Below, one piece after another: positions 23,785 to 35,600 of a stretch of DNA of 64,000 nt. Location: contig NC_079885.1 in NCBI RefSeq assembly GCF_029227915.1, positions 26,537,001 through 26,601,000 of the forward strand, given 5' to 3'. Position 1 is the first letter of the stretch. The number at the start of each line of letters is the position of its first letter. A program made the position numbers and the translations under genes. The notes below the pieces were generated by a model that did no database searches, was not told the DNA's origin, and saw only the letters and a program-made list of their open reading frames with translations. The stretch comes from Hydractinia symbiolongicarpus (taxonomy: Eukaryota > Cnidaria > Hydrozoa > Anthoathecata > Hydractiniidae).

Positions 23785-24337
23785 AATCATAGTAAGTGTG
23801 CCCACTACCATAGTTACCAAGCCAATTTACGTGAAATCTGTGGTGTGTATACCGGAAGTAGTACAAAAGCTGCTGTGAAAAAATTGGCAAAACGCGCAGA
23901 AAACAATCAGAACATTTGCTATAGTGCTTTATGATGCTTATTACACGATATGTTGTTTTATTTACGTTTGTATACTCTTTCGTAAATTTACAAATTTTCT
24001 TTTATGGCGTTTATCAGCAGGTGGTAGAAAAATACCGGATGCTTTTGATATGTCAAAATATAATATCCACTATTACATTCTTGTGTGCCTAACAGCTGAC
24101 CCGCGCTAAAACATTGTTTTCACTCTAAACCTTCTTATCTCACCACACAGTTACTACTAGGAGTTCACAGTGGTGAACTATTCTAACGTAGAAAAGCTAT
24201 TTATTTTCCTACTTCTCGGCTAATCAAATTTTTAACCCTCTTTTTTCACTTTTCCTGTTTAGTAAGTTTAAGTTCCCGGCACCGCCTCTGCCCCATATAT
24301 AACAAGATTTTTTTTGGCTACGTAAGATAGAACGTTC
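22752..24337. other. No gene recognised; (CA)n at 23752-23782
   Basis: AT-rich intergenic sequence. A CA dinucleotide microsatellite of about 15 repeats lies at 23752-23782. Short frames near 22919, 23382 and 23924 have no recognisable features. Confidence 0.55.
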
Positions 24338-24340
24338 GCA

Positions 24341-24443
24341 GTCTCGTCCCCAGCGCTTTTTCTCTCTTTCTGCCAACCGACGGCGAGAACAAATAGCCGT
24401 CCGGAATTATCAGAAAGAGAAAAAAAGTCCTGGGGACAGAGTT
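24341..24443. mobile_element. Short palindromic MITE-like element (CTCGTCCCCAG ends)
   Basis: Left arm TCTCGTCCCCAGCGCTTTTT and right arm AAAAAGTCCTGGGGACAGAG are inverted repeats, with CTCTCTTTCTG/CAGAAAGAGA extending them inward. The core is about 40 bp. Ends resemble those of the elements at 39793 and 47533. Non-coding. Confidence 0.6.
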
Positions 24444-24477
24444 GTGAATATCCGATGTACCTCCTCAGTAAAATTAA

Positions 24478-24720
24478 TTTTCGCAAAGTTAATAAATCGT
24501 AGTATTTCACAAGAAATAAATTCGCGAATTGCGCGAGAAATAAAGGACTTAGATATAAAAAACATAAACTTGAAGTATTTGTTATATATTGTGCGGACAC
24601 CTGCTGCGTTTTCACCCTCAGCCAATATAACCTAGAAGGGTCATAAATTTCGCGAGGATTAATTTTTGCAATAATTTTTTTTGAAAACTAATTTCCGCGA
24701 AATTGAATGTCCTTAAGGTA
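24478..24720. repeat. CGCGAA-rich interspersed repeat
   Basis: Repeated AATTTCGCGA / TTCGCGAATTGCGCGAGA and TTTCCGCGAAATTGAATGTC, related to 21515-21650. The region directly follows the MITE-like element. Confidence 0.5.
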
Positions 24721-25732
24721 CGCAAAGCTGAACATGAGAGACCAAAGAAGCAGCGGGGGTCTTGTAGAAGCAGTCAGGGGGCTTGTAAATTACTACTCTT
24801 AGCAACGGTGACTGTTAAGAGGAAATTAAAACACGTTAAAAGTAAGATGTCTTAATTTTTCCAACGTGATTATTAAAATGTCTAATTTTTTTGCTAACCC
24901 TACTTTTTGTCACCTAAAGTTTCATAACTTTGAGCCGAAAACACTTTGCTATCGTCAAGTTTTGTTCGAAAAATCTAAATAGGTAACAATTACTTGCAGA
25001 CCTTTTTGTTTTGATTGGGCCAATAAGATTACACATTTTTTTCTACATTAAATAAGGGTTCCGCCTAAATATTTCTTATAAACTTTAAAATAGATTAAAA
25101 TTTCTTTGGTCTAACCCCTATGTTACATCAGTAAATTTGCTTTTTTTCGCAATTTCGCGAGTTAGCAGTTACAACTACTCATGTTCTCAACCTTAGTTTC
25201 TTTAAAAACGTCCAAACGCGGTAGGGTGGCGCACACATTCAAAAGTCAAGAATTATAAATTAACTCTATTTTTTCAGAATGGATATTATAAGGTTTGTTT
25301 GACATACAGAATATAAAATTAACATTGTGACGTAAGAAAATGAAGTAAGTAACAAATGAGACGACGCATGAAATTACAGATAATTTTACCTTTCTGAACC
25401 AGCATGTTTAAAGGAAGAAAAAATATGAAGCGCATACGCATGAAAAAAATACATCTACTTATATCGTAAACGCGCACACAAAAAACCTCTGGGCGTTTCC
25501 AAGGGGTGTTTATGTAAGGCAGAGTTCATTATAACAATAACTATCGGCAAACATTTGCCGACGCGAATCACTTTTGTTTACAGGTCGGCGTTCGCATCGG
25601 TAATTGCAGGGTCCCGACGTTAATTAAAATTAAAAATTTTTGCCAGGGATTTATTTAAGGCTGGTGTATTTAATCATGGACGCGTTTGATCAAGCTTTTG
25701 CGGTGTATATGGTTATGCGGTCACTCTCCGTT
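24721..25732. other. No gene recognised
   Basis: 3' flank of the minus-strand chromodomain-zinc-finger gene. AT-rich with no supported frame. Confidence 0.5.
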
Positions 25733-28700
25733 TTAAACACTTTCAATGTCCATATTTTTTTCACTATAATCATCACTCGTAGAAACCAGGGTATCACTTA
25801 TTGCGGCCGAAACTTCTTGATCTGCTTCTGCATCAGACAAAGGATGATCATCAGGTAGAGATTGATCAGTGTTCTCTTCCTGGGGTGTCTGTCTCCTTTC
25901 AATGGATGCTTGTTCCACTACAATGTTTTCAGTCACAACTAAATCTGAATGTTCGAAAGTTTCTTCGTCGTGTTCCTGAACTATAGCTTGTATGGATTGT
26001 ACGAACTGGTTTCCATCGTCCATTTGAATAATTTGGACTTGTAGTAACTGGTTATCTCCTGGTTGCAGGTCTTCGTCCATTTGCATCTGTATCTCTTGGT
26101 TTTGGTCTATATTATTTTCTTCGACATCCGGTTTATTTTCCATACTCGTTAAAACAGTTGGCGGAATATCACAAACAGCGTGGGCGAGCATGGAAACACC
26201 ATCATTCTCAACGGACGAAACTTCAACTTGGCTAATCGGGTTTTCGGTTGCATTTGGTTCCTGAATAACAAATCGAACTTGCTGATTGAGCGTCTCGTTA
26301 TCCAATGAAATACCTTCATTTAAGTTATAGCCTAATGATTGGACCAACTCGTAAACAGGTTGCCCGGCTTCTCCAGCATGTTGCGACGACAAGTGCGAAA
26401 CAAGAGAAGCTTTACGTATAAATTCTTTACGACAAAGTTGACATTGAAAAGGTTTTTTCTCAATGTGTGTGAACACGTGTCGACGAAGTATGGAGCGATC
26501 ATTAAACGACTGATCGCAATGGTCACACTTGAATGGACGTTCGCCAGAATGAATTAGGATATGCCGCTTTAAACTATTGCGATCCTGAAAAGGTTTATCA
26601 CAAAGATCACACTTAAAGCCGCCCTCTAAACTTCCATTGCACCATAACACATGCTTATCATACTGTTGTTGGCGGGAAAACAACGCCCCGCACGAATCGC
26701 ATTTGTAGCCATTCTCAGCACGGTGCAACAACATGTGATTTTTAAGTGTGGAACGCTGCCGAAAATCTTTATTACACACTTCGCACTTGTACAACTTTTC
26801 CGCAGTGTGAATGTACATATGTTGTCGCAAGTGTTCGTTGCGTGTAAATCGCTTGTTACAACTAGGACACTGGAATCTTTTTGCGCCAGTGTGTGTGATG
26901 ATATGTCTTCTCAGTGTGGATTTATCGCTAAAGGCTCTCTCACAGTGGTCGCATTTAAATGGTTTTTCTTCCAAATGAATATACATGTGGCGTTTTAAAG
27001 TTGACCGTTCTGAAAAGCTCTTAAGGCATGTTTCACACTGGAAGGATTTTTCTTGGTGATGTGATTTAATGTGCGTTTTTAAGGATTGGGCGGATCCGTA
27101 AGAACGTAGACACACATCGCACGTATGCTTCTGTAAAGTTATATACTTCACGACTTTAGACGCCAAGTTACTGTCGTCCACAGTCGATGATATACTTTGG
27201 GTAATTGAATGTGTTAAACTATCTACATCTGTAGACACGGGCATAGCTAAAATAAAAAGCAAAACTAATTATACGCGCTCCATATTTTGTCAGCAAAAAA
27301 AAAATGATCACGCTTATGCTAAAATTCAAAAATTCTGAATAATTTATTTAAAAACTACGAAGATAAATCGTGATTGTAAGAAACATCTACCTTGCATTTG
27401 ACTGTTGTCGTCTTCTTTTAACAAAACACTCACAGCAAGACCACTTTCAGGATTAGTCTCTTCTACTTCATCTGCTTTGGCAGAATTCACCTCAGACGCA
27501 TTACCCTCAGACTATGTAAAATATAAAACACACCACGTAACCAGTGTAAGCTTCCTTATTAATATTTCACAATAAACCATATAAAATAAGACATGTAATG
27601 AGGGTCAAAATTTAACTTTTCGATAGTGAAAAAGTATTATTATTCGACCATGTCTAATCCACAAGCATTGTTTTTTCTCTGGTTACTTTTTCTATTTCTT
27701 AAAAAAATTCAAGGAATCAGAAAAAGATTTCAAAAATTTACTTTTAAGGTATAAGTCAAAATCGCTGCCATCTTGAGTCAGTTTGGGTGATTAAGGGATT
27801 CCAAGAAAAAAGGTTCTTTATGAGTCACTGGAGTTGAAGAAGGGTGATTAGAAGGTCAGTGGGGATCATTGGAGTGGTCGGAGGTGGTTTATTATTACCC
27901 ATTAGATTTCCCAAAAGACATTTACCTTATTTTTATTCTTCTCTTGTTCAACACTTTCCCCTGTGGTACTTTTATCTTTACCATTTTGTACTCCACTGTG
28001 CTCCGACCAAAATAAATCCAATAATTCTTTCATATGATCCAAGGAGTCTTCAGCTTCCCAAGTATAACGAACCCATTTAATTTTATAATACCTCTTTCCA
28101 TCTTGCTAAAAAATCGTATACAAATGACTTTGTATAACTTATGTGTTTAGCAAGTATGATAAACTATGCTAAAATTATATCATCCTCTGCATTTAAAAAG
28201 ACAAAAAAATTTTTTTTAAATTAATTCCTTCTGAAAACATGGTGGCCATGTTCAAACAGAAAAATTTAAATGCATGATGGATGTACCTTCAATTTTGCGT
28301 CCAGCACAATGAAAACATAACTGATTGAAGTAAACAAAGGATTCAAGCACACAAAAATATTATACACTAAACCTTGTTCCTGCAAATAGAAGAGAGTAGT
28401 TAAGAAAAATCAATTAAAGTTTTTTTTTAGATAATTTTGTTCTTAATTTATTTTAGGATGATAAGCTAATTTCCCTGAATAGTCACATCTTGTCTAAATG
28501 CTGTAAATGCCTGCACATATTAAGTAAGACAAGTGAGGCAATTTCGTAAATAAAATTTACACAGTATCTGTTTAATAAAAACCTATATGCCTACATAACA
28601 GTCTTTAAAATGGTGAAAAAACTACTGGATCCTAACAATACAAAGCTACACACCTTACTTTCCCATTTGTTGAATACAAATAACATGCAATCTACATGCC

Positions 28701-31275
28701 TAGCATTCCCCATAGCAAACAAAACTGCCAGAAAAACCATGACAAGTTTTAGTAACAAACTGTTAGTTTGAATTGAATTATATATATTGGATTATGTTTT
28801 TATTTATAGAAAAACAGTATATGAGCTGTGATGCGTTTTTTGTAATTTTAATCCAATTTTACAGTTTTTCAAAAAATATGTCCATGAATCAAAATAAGAA
28901 TCGGTATATATATTGTTATTTTAATTTGAATATTTTGATTTATGTGACACGAAATTAAACAAATCGAAAATTTATTAATCACTTAATTTTGTGCAATAAG
29001 TGGCACGTTTTTGGGCCTTATTTGCATATTATATATACAATTGTCTCTTTTTTAATAACTATATATAGTATAAATGGTCATCTGCTTTGCCTCTCTGGTT
29101 TAAAATATTTTAAATTATTATTTTAAAAGACTTTTTAAGTAAAATTTAAATATGACGTTGTAAGAACTATTTTCAACAAATTATCCCTAAATTCAGTATG
29201 TTAAGCGAGCTAAGAGCTGTGGTAGTGGAGCCAAATTGAATATCTCTATAATAATAGCTGTCGTCTGTCTCTGCCCGGACCCCCCGCTGAGTTAAAAAAT
29301 GATGTAACGGAAACACGAATATCAAATGCAATATATTTTTATGCGATATATATAAGAAGAAAAAATTATATATATCGATAATTGTGTTAGAATTACCAGA
29401 CATCCTGGTTAGTATATCAATGTAGGGCGAATAAAAGCTAAAATATATGGTAAGTTTAAATGGACTGTTAAAAGGTAAGATAAAAAAGCATACCTTGTAA
29501 ACAGGAAAGATGTACAACTTTTTCAGTTTTACAAGTTTTTTTTAAAAGTTGGAAATGTTCAACTTTTGCTAAGTTTTTTCTATTGAAATTACCAGAATGA
29601 TTAATGAACTATTGTTTAAACTAAAGATTTGAGCATATTTTTTCAATTTCTAATCATAACCGCTTTTTTTCTTTCACCGTTTACCCTGCTGCTGCTATAA
29701 CAATGCCTGCAATGGAAGATTTCGTATTTTTTCTTTGGTACTCATTGTAAAAAGAGAGTTTTTTTAAAAAAACTTATGCATTTTATATTAACGTGTACAC
29801 AGGTACCTGCAACGAAACTTAGCCTTAACTAGCAAGAGTGTCAATGAATTTTGAAAATTTAAGATCCTTGTCAAAATTTAATAGATTGATGTTAAAATCT
29901 CCTAGAAGAATTACCTTGTCAAGGATAGAGATAAGCAGAAGTATAAAGTCTACAAGAGTCATGGAAAGATGTTTGTAAATTGAGAAACCAGACATCCTGG
30001 TTAGTATATTAATGTAGGGCTAATAAAAGCTAAAATACATGGTAAGTTTAAATGGACTGTTAAAAGGTAAGATAAAAAAGCATACCTTGTAAACAGGAAT
30101 GATGTACAACTTTTTCAGTTTTACAAGTTTTTTTTAAAAGTTGGAAATGTTCAACTTTTGCTAAGTTTTTTTCTATTGAAATTACCAGAATGATTAATGA
30201 ACTATTGTTTAAACTAAAGATTTGAGCATATTTTTTCAATTTCTAATCATAACCGCTTTTTTTCTTTCACCGTTTACCCTGCTGCTGCTATAACAATGCC
30301 TGCAATGGAAGATTTCGTATTTTTTCTTTGGTACTCATTGTAAAAAGAGAGTTTTTTTAAAAAAACTTATGCATTTTATATTAACGTGTACACAGGTACC
30401 TGCAACGAAACTTAGCCTTAACTAGCAAGAGACAAGCAGAAGTATAAAGTCTACAAGAGTCATGGAAAGATGTTTGTAAATTGAGAAAAAGCCTTTAGAA
30501 ATTTCTCCAAAAGTTGATTCAAGGATTTCTGGTAAATATAATAACTTTTGAGACCTTGGCTACACAAGGATTTAAGGTGTTCCTAAAAATAGAGAGAAGT
30601 TACTCCAGCCACAGCTTCAGTTAATGTGTGTGAAAAGCTTTATAAATTTGGAGTGGAAAATCAATATTGCTACATTTGATAAAGTTTCACTAATTTCAAT
30701 GACCTTAAAAGTATGGGATTTCCACTTCATCCCAGAGTGAAATGGCGAGGCCCTGTTACAGATCCTTAATTATGACTCACAGCCATTTCTATTTCATATG
30801 AAACTTTGAAACCTCTGTAAATGAAAAACAACAGGAGTTTAAAACCTTTTCTGCTAGCTAGCTACCACCTTTTTAGCTAACTAGCTAACCTACTGTATAA
30901 AGTTGGCAACTTTTTGCTGCCTTGTCAGTACACAATGTTTTTTTTTAAAAAAAGAAAAATTTGTAATTACTCTAATATATTTGAACAACAGAAACAACGT
31001 GAACTGGAATCAGGTTTCGATTTCGTTTATGAAGCTTTTGTTTTCTAGGGTCGGCTGGCATTCGATGGGCCCTCTCCTTGGTCGTTGCTGCCTTTTTGGT
31101 GGCCAGGGAAGGGTGGTCTTTATTATTTCAAAAAATGGTCGTCGCCAAATATTCAAAAATTTCAAACGTTAATACCATTACTTTTATAAAAAATGCACAT
31201 ACGTCTTACCTGTCCAAATCCTGAATCCACAACTTTTTCTGCTAGGAAAATGTCCTCAATCGAATTTTCAGCCAT
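25733..31275 (-). CDS. Chromodomain / nine-zinc-finger nuclear protein (novel fusion)
   Basis: Four exons, all phases agreeing: 31210-31275 (ATG at 31275), 27926-28105, 27391-27511, 25733-27246; 626 residues. Residues 5-58 (from IEDIFLAEKVVD through YYKIKWVRYTWEAED to LLDLFWSEH) form a chromodomain; F10, W33 and Y36 match the methyl-lysine cage of HP1-type domains, but the loop before TWE is about five residues shorter than in HP1. A low-complexity acidic linker follows. Nine C2H2 fingers then run from HTCDVCLRSYGS to FQCQLCRKEFIR, the sixth ending H-x3-C instead of H-x3-H. The last ~210 residues are acidic and Gln-rich, like an activation region. The first intron is 3.1 kb and carries a tandem duplication. 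Likely a DNA-binding chromatin reader; target unknown. Confidence 0.88.
29243..29345 (+). mobile_element. Helitron-like 5' end, truncated
   Basis: TCTCTATAATAATAGCTGTC at 29243, then GTCTGTCTC and TGTAACGGAAACACGAATAT, similar to the 20.9-kb units. No CTRR end is seen before the tandem duplication starts. Confidence 0.4.
29395..29986. repeat. Tandem duplication, copy 1 (592 bp)
   Basis: Starts ACCAGACATCCTGGTTAGTA and is repeated at 29987-30487 with only scattered single-base differences. It lies in the first intron of the chromodomain-zinc-finger gene. The copy contains the LINE endonuclease scrap at 29834-29960. Confidence 0.92.
29834..29960 (-). pseudogene. LINE endonuclease fragment (GDFN motif)
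   Basis: On the minus strand an open stretch reads VILLGDFNINLLN, then FSKFIDTLA, the APE-type endonuclease core of CR1/L2-like non-LTR elements. Only about 40 residues remain. The second tandem copy has lost about 93 bp covering most of this segment. Confidence 0.7.
29987..30487. repeat. Tandem duplication, copy 2 (about 500 bp, internal deletion)
   Basis: Same sequence as copy 1 except for loss of the segment equivalent to about 29839-29931, with AGAG at both edges of the deletion, which suggests a microhomology-mediated event. Confidence 0.9.
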
Positions 31276-31788
31276 CTTGTGTAGAAACTAATTATCACGG
31301 CAGTAAAAAATATCGGGTTAAAGTTAGCGCATGCGCTGTTTAAATCGAATTTATATCGCGGGAATAAATCAAAACAAAACAAAACGAAGAGCTGTAATAT
31401 TGTAAAATTTACATATATTTATTTACTTCTTTGTATTTTTAGTAGGTAAAGTTATAATTAGATGTAAACAAATCTGAAATGAAATTGTGAAATCAAAGCT
31501 TCTATTTGGGCTACCAAGAAAATTTTTTAAACAAATAGCTAGCTAGCTCCGGGATTTTTTAGCTAGCTATCCCGTCGTGGCTCCTTTTTTGTCCTGCACC
31601 ATACCAGACCCCACAGATGTATGAACTTGTTATATATTAATTTTATGCCACATTACTTTCTTTTCATGAAGGTCTATTGTAAGACATAATTTTTTATTTT
31701 GTCTTTATATAGCTAGCTATATAAATAATATATTTTGATAATTTTTTTAGTGCACCTTCTACACACTCAACCATAGTGCTGTGTTTTT
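31276..31788. other. Upstream flank of the chromodomain-zinc-finger gene
   Basis: No gene. AT-rich with AGCTAGCTAGC-type runs near 31540 and 31710. Promoter elements cannot be assigned by eye. Confidence 0.4.
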
Positions 31789-31789
31789 C

Positions 31790-31866
31790 CTGCGTGCGCA
31801 GAAATGGAGGTAACTTGTCCGCTTGGTTTGTTTACATTTTTACCTCCATTTCTGTGTGCGCATCGG
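31790..31866. repeat. Hairpin, 77 bp, arms TGCGCAGAAATGGAGGTAA / TTACCTCCATTTCTGTGTGCGCA
   Basis: Arms of about 20 bp at 31795-31814 and 31843-31865 are nearly complementary with a 28-bp loop. It could be a tiny MITE. No transcript evidence. Confidence 0.6.
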
Positions 31867-32279
31867 GCATTACATAATCACTTAGATGCGCACACAATTA
31901 AGTATCAGGATTGTGATTCCACGTATTGTACCATGTTTTACTCAAATGGGCACCCTTAAATAGATAGATATAAATGTGCATATTTTCCACATTTATCATT
32001 TCAATTACCTCACCTGCTCTACCTCTGAGTGTACCAACATTTATACTAGCCATCCGATGGTAGATAACACTAACTTAGTGTTATCTATACCTTGTGATGT
32101 GATAGCTGCTCACACCTGAGATCTGTCCTACCATGCGCAACACCTTCACTCCTGAGTCCCGTTTAGTCCCGTTCACCAGTTTGTCTGTTAAACTGTTCTC
32201 ACAGCCATTAATAAGAAGTTTTTAACATTGCTTTACAGCTGGATGCCTTTCTTAATACCGAACTGAGTGTTTTTTAAAG

Positions 32280-32603
32280 GGCACCAACACTATGTGGCAT
32301 TCCAAAGGACTTCCATATAGGACTTTAAACTAGGGTGTGGTGAAGGACGTTCAACTCCTCTCTTGTCTCATTATGAGCTACGCAGACCCAATTAGAGATG
32401 CGCTCTACTAGACAACTCCTGGCAACATCCAATGGCTCACACAGTGTGCCATCTCCCCAATTTTGCTCACATGGCTTGGGTTAACTCGGGGCTATGGTAA
32501 CATTCACTCCCCCATGTTGAATCGCCATCAAGAGGAATCAAACCCCCTGTCTCCCGCACGGGGTACGAAAGCTATAACCACTAATCTATGGTGCCACATT
32601 CCG
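32280..32603 (-). mobile_element. tRNA-derived SINE, family 1, copy A
   Basis: Read on minus, GTGGCACCATAGATTAGTGG with TTATAGC resembles a tRNA A box and GGTTTGATTCC a B box 30-odd bases later. The following text (AACATGGGGGAGTGAATG, then AACCCAAGCCATGTGAGC) is shared with the copy at 62.1-62.3 kb. The distal end near 32280 is uncertain. Pol III-transcribed, non-coding retroposon. Confidence 0.6.
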
Positions 32604-32688
32604 TAATTAGCAACTAGAAGAATGATAACGTACATTAACATAAGAAAAATTCTAACATTTATATATTTGTATTTAGATCAAAATTAAA

Positions 32689-35600
32689 ATGCCAAGACGT
32701 ATTTCAAGAAAGCCACTAGCCCAAAAAAATAAAAACATCGATCCAGATGCTTCGCTTATAGCTGATGGTAGTGATGACAGACTTTTGAAGAAAGAAGCTT
32801 TCCTTAGAGATTTCGATCTTCAGAGTATGTAGTTTATCGTAGTTTCTTTTTAAATCTTTTATTTGCTCTGACCATTCATAAAACAAATCAATTTTGCTTG
32901 AATTATGCTTTCACAGCATTCTTCGGCTGTAGTAAATATGTATTTGTTTGTATTATATTTTTTGTAGTTGAAAGAAGAATATTGGGGATGGAAACAGAAA
33001 AGAAATCTATCATTGCAGATATCAGTAGAATGTTTACAACACAAAAACTACTGATAAAAAAGGTTGGTCTAGTAATTTAATCTTTCTAACTGGTAAATAA
33101 CATTCCCTTCAAGTGTGCTTCAGGTGACTTCAAGTAAAGAAGCGATACAGTATGAATATATTTTTACAAAACTGTATTTACCTTGTTTTTATGATTATTT
33201 TAATTTTTAGGAAATAAGATCAATGAAAATTAATGATTTTATAAGTAAGAGTAGATTTATTTTTTTTCATAATTCTCTTGTGTTTTGTTTCCCTGTTTAC
33301 GTTTTGTGTCCTATGTCATGTCCAAAGCGACACTTGGAAAATAAGTAAGTTAATACTATGAATCATTGTTTCAGATGCTGGTGGGGATTTGAAAAGCTTA
33401 GATTTCACTGAGGTATGTACATATAAATAATTTTAAAGTATATCTTAAAGAAATATTTCGTTATAAATTTCAAATATACATAAAATAATGGCAGTTGATC
33501 AATAGGTTGACCCAATCTAAATATTAGCAGGTAGCAATTTGCAATTTCAGGCTTGCCACACCTAACATCCTAAATAACCTTAAAAATAAAGAGCTATTAC
33601 TTTACTAAATAATCTCCCGAAAACCCCTGAAAAAAATGATCCTAAAAAATGGTTTTTAGGACAATCCTCAGGATTGGGTCAGTAGTTTATAAAGATAGAG
33701 AACAATTGACCCTCAAATGTTTTTTTTTTCGGCTTAATAATGGCGGATTCCTTGACAAAACAAGTCAAAATCTTTAAAAAATACGGGTTTGTTCCTTTAA
33801 TTAAACTGTCCGATTAAATGGATTGTGTTGTTCAAAACAGAAGTTAATTAGGAAATCCAGGTAGGTCTATTGAATTTTCTCTAGTTATTAGTTTATCCGA
33901 AAACTTCTAAATTTTCCTAAAATTATGAAGAATGTCGCAACAAAATAAAAATTAGCACCTAATTAAGATCTATGACAAGTTGCCTACAGTGCTCCTGGAT
34001 CAACAAAATATTGAAATTGGGCTTTTTATTCTCAAATTCGAACCCTGTCATGACCTGGATAATAAAATATTAATCTTGTTTAGCAGGTGGAACTTGCTTT
34101 TGCAACCATATTTCTTAAATTATATCTTTGCCTTAAACATCGAAAAGTTATAACTGGTTATCATATAAATTCAAAAACCCTATATTGAGGTAACAGGTGC
34201 AAAAAATAATTTTCGTTGCAGTTGAGTTTAGTCTTTTTTAACCATTTTATGGCATCTAAATCACAAAAAAAAGTTGTCGTCAAACTGTTAACTCGTTGTT
34301 TTTGTCATGAACTCTTCACCGTATAAAGTAAAATCACGCTTGCTGTCTGTGTTTAGATTTCTTCTGCAGTATCTGAAGATGTTAGTTTTCATGACATGTA
34401 AGTTATGTGCATGAGTTTTAAGCGACTAAAATGGTTATCAAAAGCCACAAAAAGTTGTTCTTTTATAGATGGTTTCTTATTTTTTATATATTTTTCCATA
34501 TGATAAATTCCCTCTAAGTTATCTTAGTAATCTTAGTTAAACTAAAATTTTTAGTCCACAAGAAGAGGAAGCTGATGTCACATTTAAAGCACCTAGTAAG
34601 TCACTATTGACTTTACTTTTTATCTTTTAAATTAATTATACATTAACCTTTTCTATATTTATGTGTATGTGTGTATGTTGTGTGTCCCCTCATCAAAGTG
34701 CTTTTACTTGTAGTGTCAACTGTGAAAAGATCTACTCGGAAAAGGGTATGCATAAGTTTGTGTTTTAATTACGCCTATCTACTCGTGTTTGTACCCATGT
34801 AATGCTCTGTAATGTGGTGATTTCAGCAGAAGATTGCATTTGTTCTGTGCCTAATTTGATCTCAGAAAGGCTGCCTGAGAGAGACAAAATAAGAAACGTT
34901 GCCACTTATTTACATCACATTGATGGTTAGTGCAGAACATAAATGCACCTTAGTAAACATTTGCATTATTAATTTACCAAAACATATTTTCCAATTAACT
35001 GGCTGTAATTAATCTTCTTATAAAAGTTGTGGCCTTAAAGAAAGAAAAACTGTTAGAGAAGTAGTAGGAGATGACAAGACGTAGCTTTGTAACTAGTTTG
35101 TTTTGTTCACGCCATTCTGTTAAAATGTATAGGGTGCTGCACCAGTGGGACCATCACCATTAGTAAAAGATGCACCATTGACAAGAAGTCGTACTGGGAA
35201 AGGAACGTAAGTAGCTAGTTTGGGTAAATCAAGTACTTTTGAAACAAGAATCATTAAAATCTAGTACAAAATAATAGTGCTTAAAAAACGGAATGTTTAT
35301 GAAAAATGCTGACATCGACAAACAATATTACTGACAGTCATTATTTAAAATGTATTGGCTTAGACATTTATACCAATTTTTATGACCTAAAACAAGAGAA
35401 GTTGGTTGTAGGACATGTTTGACACCTCCAACGCAACCCGCCCTGCTCAACAAGACACCCGCCTTCCCTTACGCCAACCCATCTACCTACCCGCCCACCT
35501 CCTATAATGAGACATTTTACACATGCACAAATTTTTATCTTTATTTATATTTTTGTTTAGCACCAAAAAAATCAACCAAACACCTATGTGTGCAGGTAGA

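Noticed and set aside
26651-26998. Plus-strand open frames opposite the zinc fingers
   Set aside because: They are antisense shadows of the C2H2 coding sequence.
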